Of a stretch of DNA of 51,126 bases, positions 50,940 to 51,126 are shown piece by piece. Positions within the stretch are counted from its first letter, which is position 1. Each line of letters begins with the position of its first letter. This stretch comes from Polyangia bacterium (lineage in GTDB: Bacteria; Myxococcota_A; Polyangia; Polyangiales; Polyangiaceae). The DNA is taken from positions 1 through 51,126 of the forward strand of contig JAUHZF010000017.1 in NCBI GenBank assembly GCA_030426145.1, written 5' to 3'. The notes below the pieces were generated by a model. The model was given only the letters and a program-made list of their open reading frames with translations, was not told the DNA's origin and ran no database searches. Position numbers and translations under genes: made by a program.

Positions 50940-51126
50940 GAGGCGCGAGGGGAGAAACCCTTTGCCACGCTCTTCGACTTCGCCCGCCGGGCCGACCTGA
51001 AGCGTATCGGCAAGCGGCCCTTGGAGATGCTGGCGCGGGCCGGGGCCTTCGACCAGCTCGACCCCAACCGTGCGCGCGTCTTCGGCGCGCTCGACGCGCT
51101 CTCGGCCTATTCGGCGGCGATCCACG
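50940..51126 (+). CDS. dnaE: DNA polymerase III alpha subunit (DnaE) internal fragment
   Basis: The last 62 residues read RGEKPFATLFDFARRADLKR, IGKRPLEMLARAGAFDQLDP and RVFGALDALSAYSAAIH. They match the conserved stretch of DnaE just past the catalytic region (consensus KRxLExLxxAGAFDxL), in the form typical of Rhodobacter-like alphaproteobacteria. DnaE is the replicative polymerase subunit and about 1160 residues long, so only a short piece is present. It runs off the window edge. In-frame fusion to a kinase is not known for this protein; chimeric assembly is the simplest explanation. Confidence 0.7.

Noticed and set aside
50262..51126. Kinase-DnaE as a natural fusion protein
   Set aside because: Both domains are cut inside their folds, DnaE is of a different taxonomic flavour, and the zone already contains other broken joints.

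Overview
The window is about 51 kb of high-GC bacterial DNA. It has many GTG starts, 4-base GTGA/ATGA stop-start overlaps, about a dozen predicted lipoproteins, Hanks-type Ser/Thr kinases and three formylglycine-generating-enzyme (FGE/sulfatase-modifying) domain proteins. This mix suggests a Myxococcota-like (delta-proteobacterial) chromosome. That placement is inference from gene content; no rRNA or tRNA gene was seen to confirm it.

Layout, left half. 1-700: tail of a probable radical SAM gene converging on a cytochrome oxidase subunit III-like gene. 727-908: a MITE-like inverted-repeat element touching the stop codon of a TolC-type outer membrane protein gene (905-2473). Just upstream of tolC is a 53-codon relic that looks like the C-terminus of an ABC permease. 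2642-6474: a minus-strand run read as senA, senB, a VanZ-like gene and a membrane-anchored unknown; senA/senB are the selenoneine-synthase and selenosugar-synthase pair. 6557-9833: a Ser/Thr kinase and an unknown anchored protein. 9835-18985: Cys-rich and repeat lipoproteins, an MJ1255-type glycosyltransferase, an uncharacterised Rossmann-like protein, an FGE-domain lipoprotein, an alpha/beta-hydrolase lipoprotein and a two-haem-motif lipoprotein with Ig-like repeats. 18989-23472: a zinc-ribbon protein, a beta-propeller lipoprotein and two decayed genes (an internally deleted tyrosine recombinase and a PD-(D/E)XK ATPase fragment). 23473-25982: TauE/SafE transporter divergent from a LysR regulator, then a PlsC-like acyltransferase.

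Right half. 26103-28266: an overlapping three-gene operon of exported proteins preceded by a perfect palindrome. 28273-31439: a LysM-MepA murein endopeptidase and an FGE domain fused to a second copy of the Rossmann-like domain found at 11541. 31516-36617: VOC protein, small lipoprotein, ABHD18-like hydrolase, malic enzyme and a stand-alone LigD polymerase domain. 36633-38212: a complete IS630-family element with 24-bp perfect ends, TA duplication and an extra gene, sitting 15 bp upstream of the ligD-like start. 38310-40108: OYE-family flavin oxidoreductase with its TetR regulator. 40204-41837: purK-purE, the two-step conversion of AIR to CAIR. 41883-47819: single-domain response regulator, two Cys-rich lipoproteins, a DUF2330 protein and a membrane protein. 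47940-49580: class I fumarase.

The last 1.3 kb (about 49.84-51.13 kb) is a mosaic of unrelated gene pieces: enoyl-CoA hydratase tail, an unplaced minus-strand piece, PssA tail, a kinase N-half and an alphaproteobacterial-type DnaE piece fused in frame. It most probably reflects chimeric assembly, so anything inferred from gene order there should be discounted.
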